A DNA stretch of 64,000 nucleotides from Parvibaculum sp040216885 (GTDB lineage: Bacteria; Pseudomonadota; Alphaproteobacteria; Parvibaculales; Parvibaculaceae), in the NCBI GenBank assembly GCA_040216885.1, contig JAVJOG010000024.1, positions 40,951-104,950 on the forward strand, read 5' to 3'. The notes beneath the pieces were generated by a model. That model was not told the DNA's origin and made no database searches. It saw nothing but the letters and a program-made list of their open reading frames with translations. Positions 63,567 to 64,000 of this stretch are shown here, piece by piece. How positions within the stretch are numbered: the first letter of the stretch is position 1; each line of letters begins with the position of its first letter. The position numbers and the translations under genes are program-made.

Positions 63567-64000
63567 GGCCGCGCCCTCACGAGGCTGACAAAAATTTCTT
63601 CCAGCGAGCTCTGGCTGGTCTGCAGATCCCTGAAATCGATGCCGAGATCGCCGAGGCGTTTCAGCAGCACCGGGATGCCGGTATCCTCGCTCTGCGCATC
63701 GAAGGTGTAGACCAAAGCACCACCGCCTTCGGCGAGGTCGAGCTTGTAGCCCTTGAGCCCCTCCGGCAGGCGCTCGATGGGCGTTTGCAAATGCAAGGTC
63801 AACTGCTTCTTGCCGAGCTTCGCCATCAGCGCATGCTTTTCTTCCACCAGCACAATCTCGCCATTGCTGATAACGCCGATGCGATCGGCCATCTCCTCGG
63901 CTTCCTCGATGTAGTGTGTCGTCAGGATGATCGTGGTGCCGTTTTCGCGCAGGCGGCGGACCATCTCCCACATGTCGCGCCGCAGTTCGACGTCGACGCC
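63563..64000 (-). CDS. ABC transporter ATPase, C-terminal part
   Basis: The last 145 codons of an ATPase entering from the right edge. The visible part begins in the D-loop neighbourhood (GVDVELRRDMWEMVRRLRENG) and has the H-switch IILTTHYIEEAEEMADRIGVI, then an ABC-2-type C-terminal domain ending SLEEIFVSLVRARP. It energises the permease downstream. Walker A, the signature and Walker B are outside the window. Confidence 0.92.
   Translation of the reverse strand, partial: GVDVELRRDMWEMVRRLRENGTTIILTTHYIEEAEEMADRIGVISNGEIVLVEEKHALMAKLGKKQLTLHLQTPIERLPEGLKGYKLDLAEGGGALVYTFDAQSEDTGIPVLLKRLGDLGIDFRDLQTSQSSLEEIFVSLVRARP

Overview
This is an ordinary-looking stretch of GC-rich bacterial chromosome, densely coded on both strands, with about 51 protein genes and one tRNA. 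Gene content points to an alphaproteobacterium. It has paired pssA and psd, a short second-type GluRS, PAS_5 proteins, an Atm1-type ABC exporter, TIGR03607 patatin, many acyl-CoA enzymes and MDR oxidoreductases. Something near Parvibaculum/Rhodobiaceae is my guess, from general impression only. No integrase, transposase, prophage or CRISPR array is visible. The clearest mobile-type gene is a solitary type IIG restriction-modification enzyme. | Layout: 1-3.9 kb is a minus-strand run (enoyl-CoA hydratase, Tat-exported amidohydrolase, start of a thymidine phosphorylase) and a glycine-zipper envelope protein. 4.1-6.2 kb has a glutamate-family dehydrogenase and uppP. 6.3-14.9 kb holds a fatty-acid desaturase, a six-TM histidine kinase, a PilZ-methyltransferase fusion, an MMPL/RND exporter, a second methyltransferase and a small ORF. 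14.9-18.5 kb is pssA-psd and an Atm1-like exporter. 18.6-21.2 kb has a LysM protein, a LOG-family hydrolase and a shortened rarD. 21.4-24.6 kb is the type IIG enzyme, followed by a gene-free stretch with REP-like hairpins. | 25.1-30 kb is the minus-strand set cimA, gltX and nadE. 30.2-38 kb has three related zinc-less MDR oxidoreductases around a macA-macB-tolC efflux operon; the third MDR gene carries an in-frame amber codon. 38-45 kb has an outer-membrane barrel, class II DAHP synthase, gor, rpiA, gabD and a DUF2817 peptidase-like protein. 45-50 kb has a GNAT, gph, tRNA-Val, an SDR and a large patatin. 50-64 kb is lipid and transport genes: an esterase-like lipoprotein, two acyl-CoA dehydrogenases, a hotdog thioesterase between two PAS_5 proteins, an LLM flavoprotein, DAACS and SLC13 carriers, an MscS channel and the end of an ABC-2 exporter. 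| How the genes may work together: most are housekeeping or lipid and envelope metabolism. The one grouping that could be a new system is 6.3-14.7 kb. A PhcB-like methyltransferase fused to a c-di-GMP-binding PilZ domain lies tail-to-tail with a PhcS/LqsS-type six-TM kinase and downstream of an RND exporter. This could be a c-di-GMP-gated lipid-signal module, but that is inference from domains and neighbourhood only. Other items of note are the amber-interrupted MDR gene, the apparent internal deletion in rarD and the cluster of TTATCCCC/GGGGATAA sites beside it.
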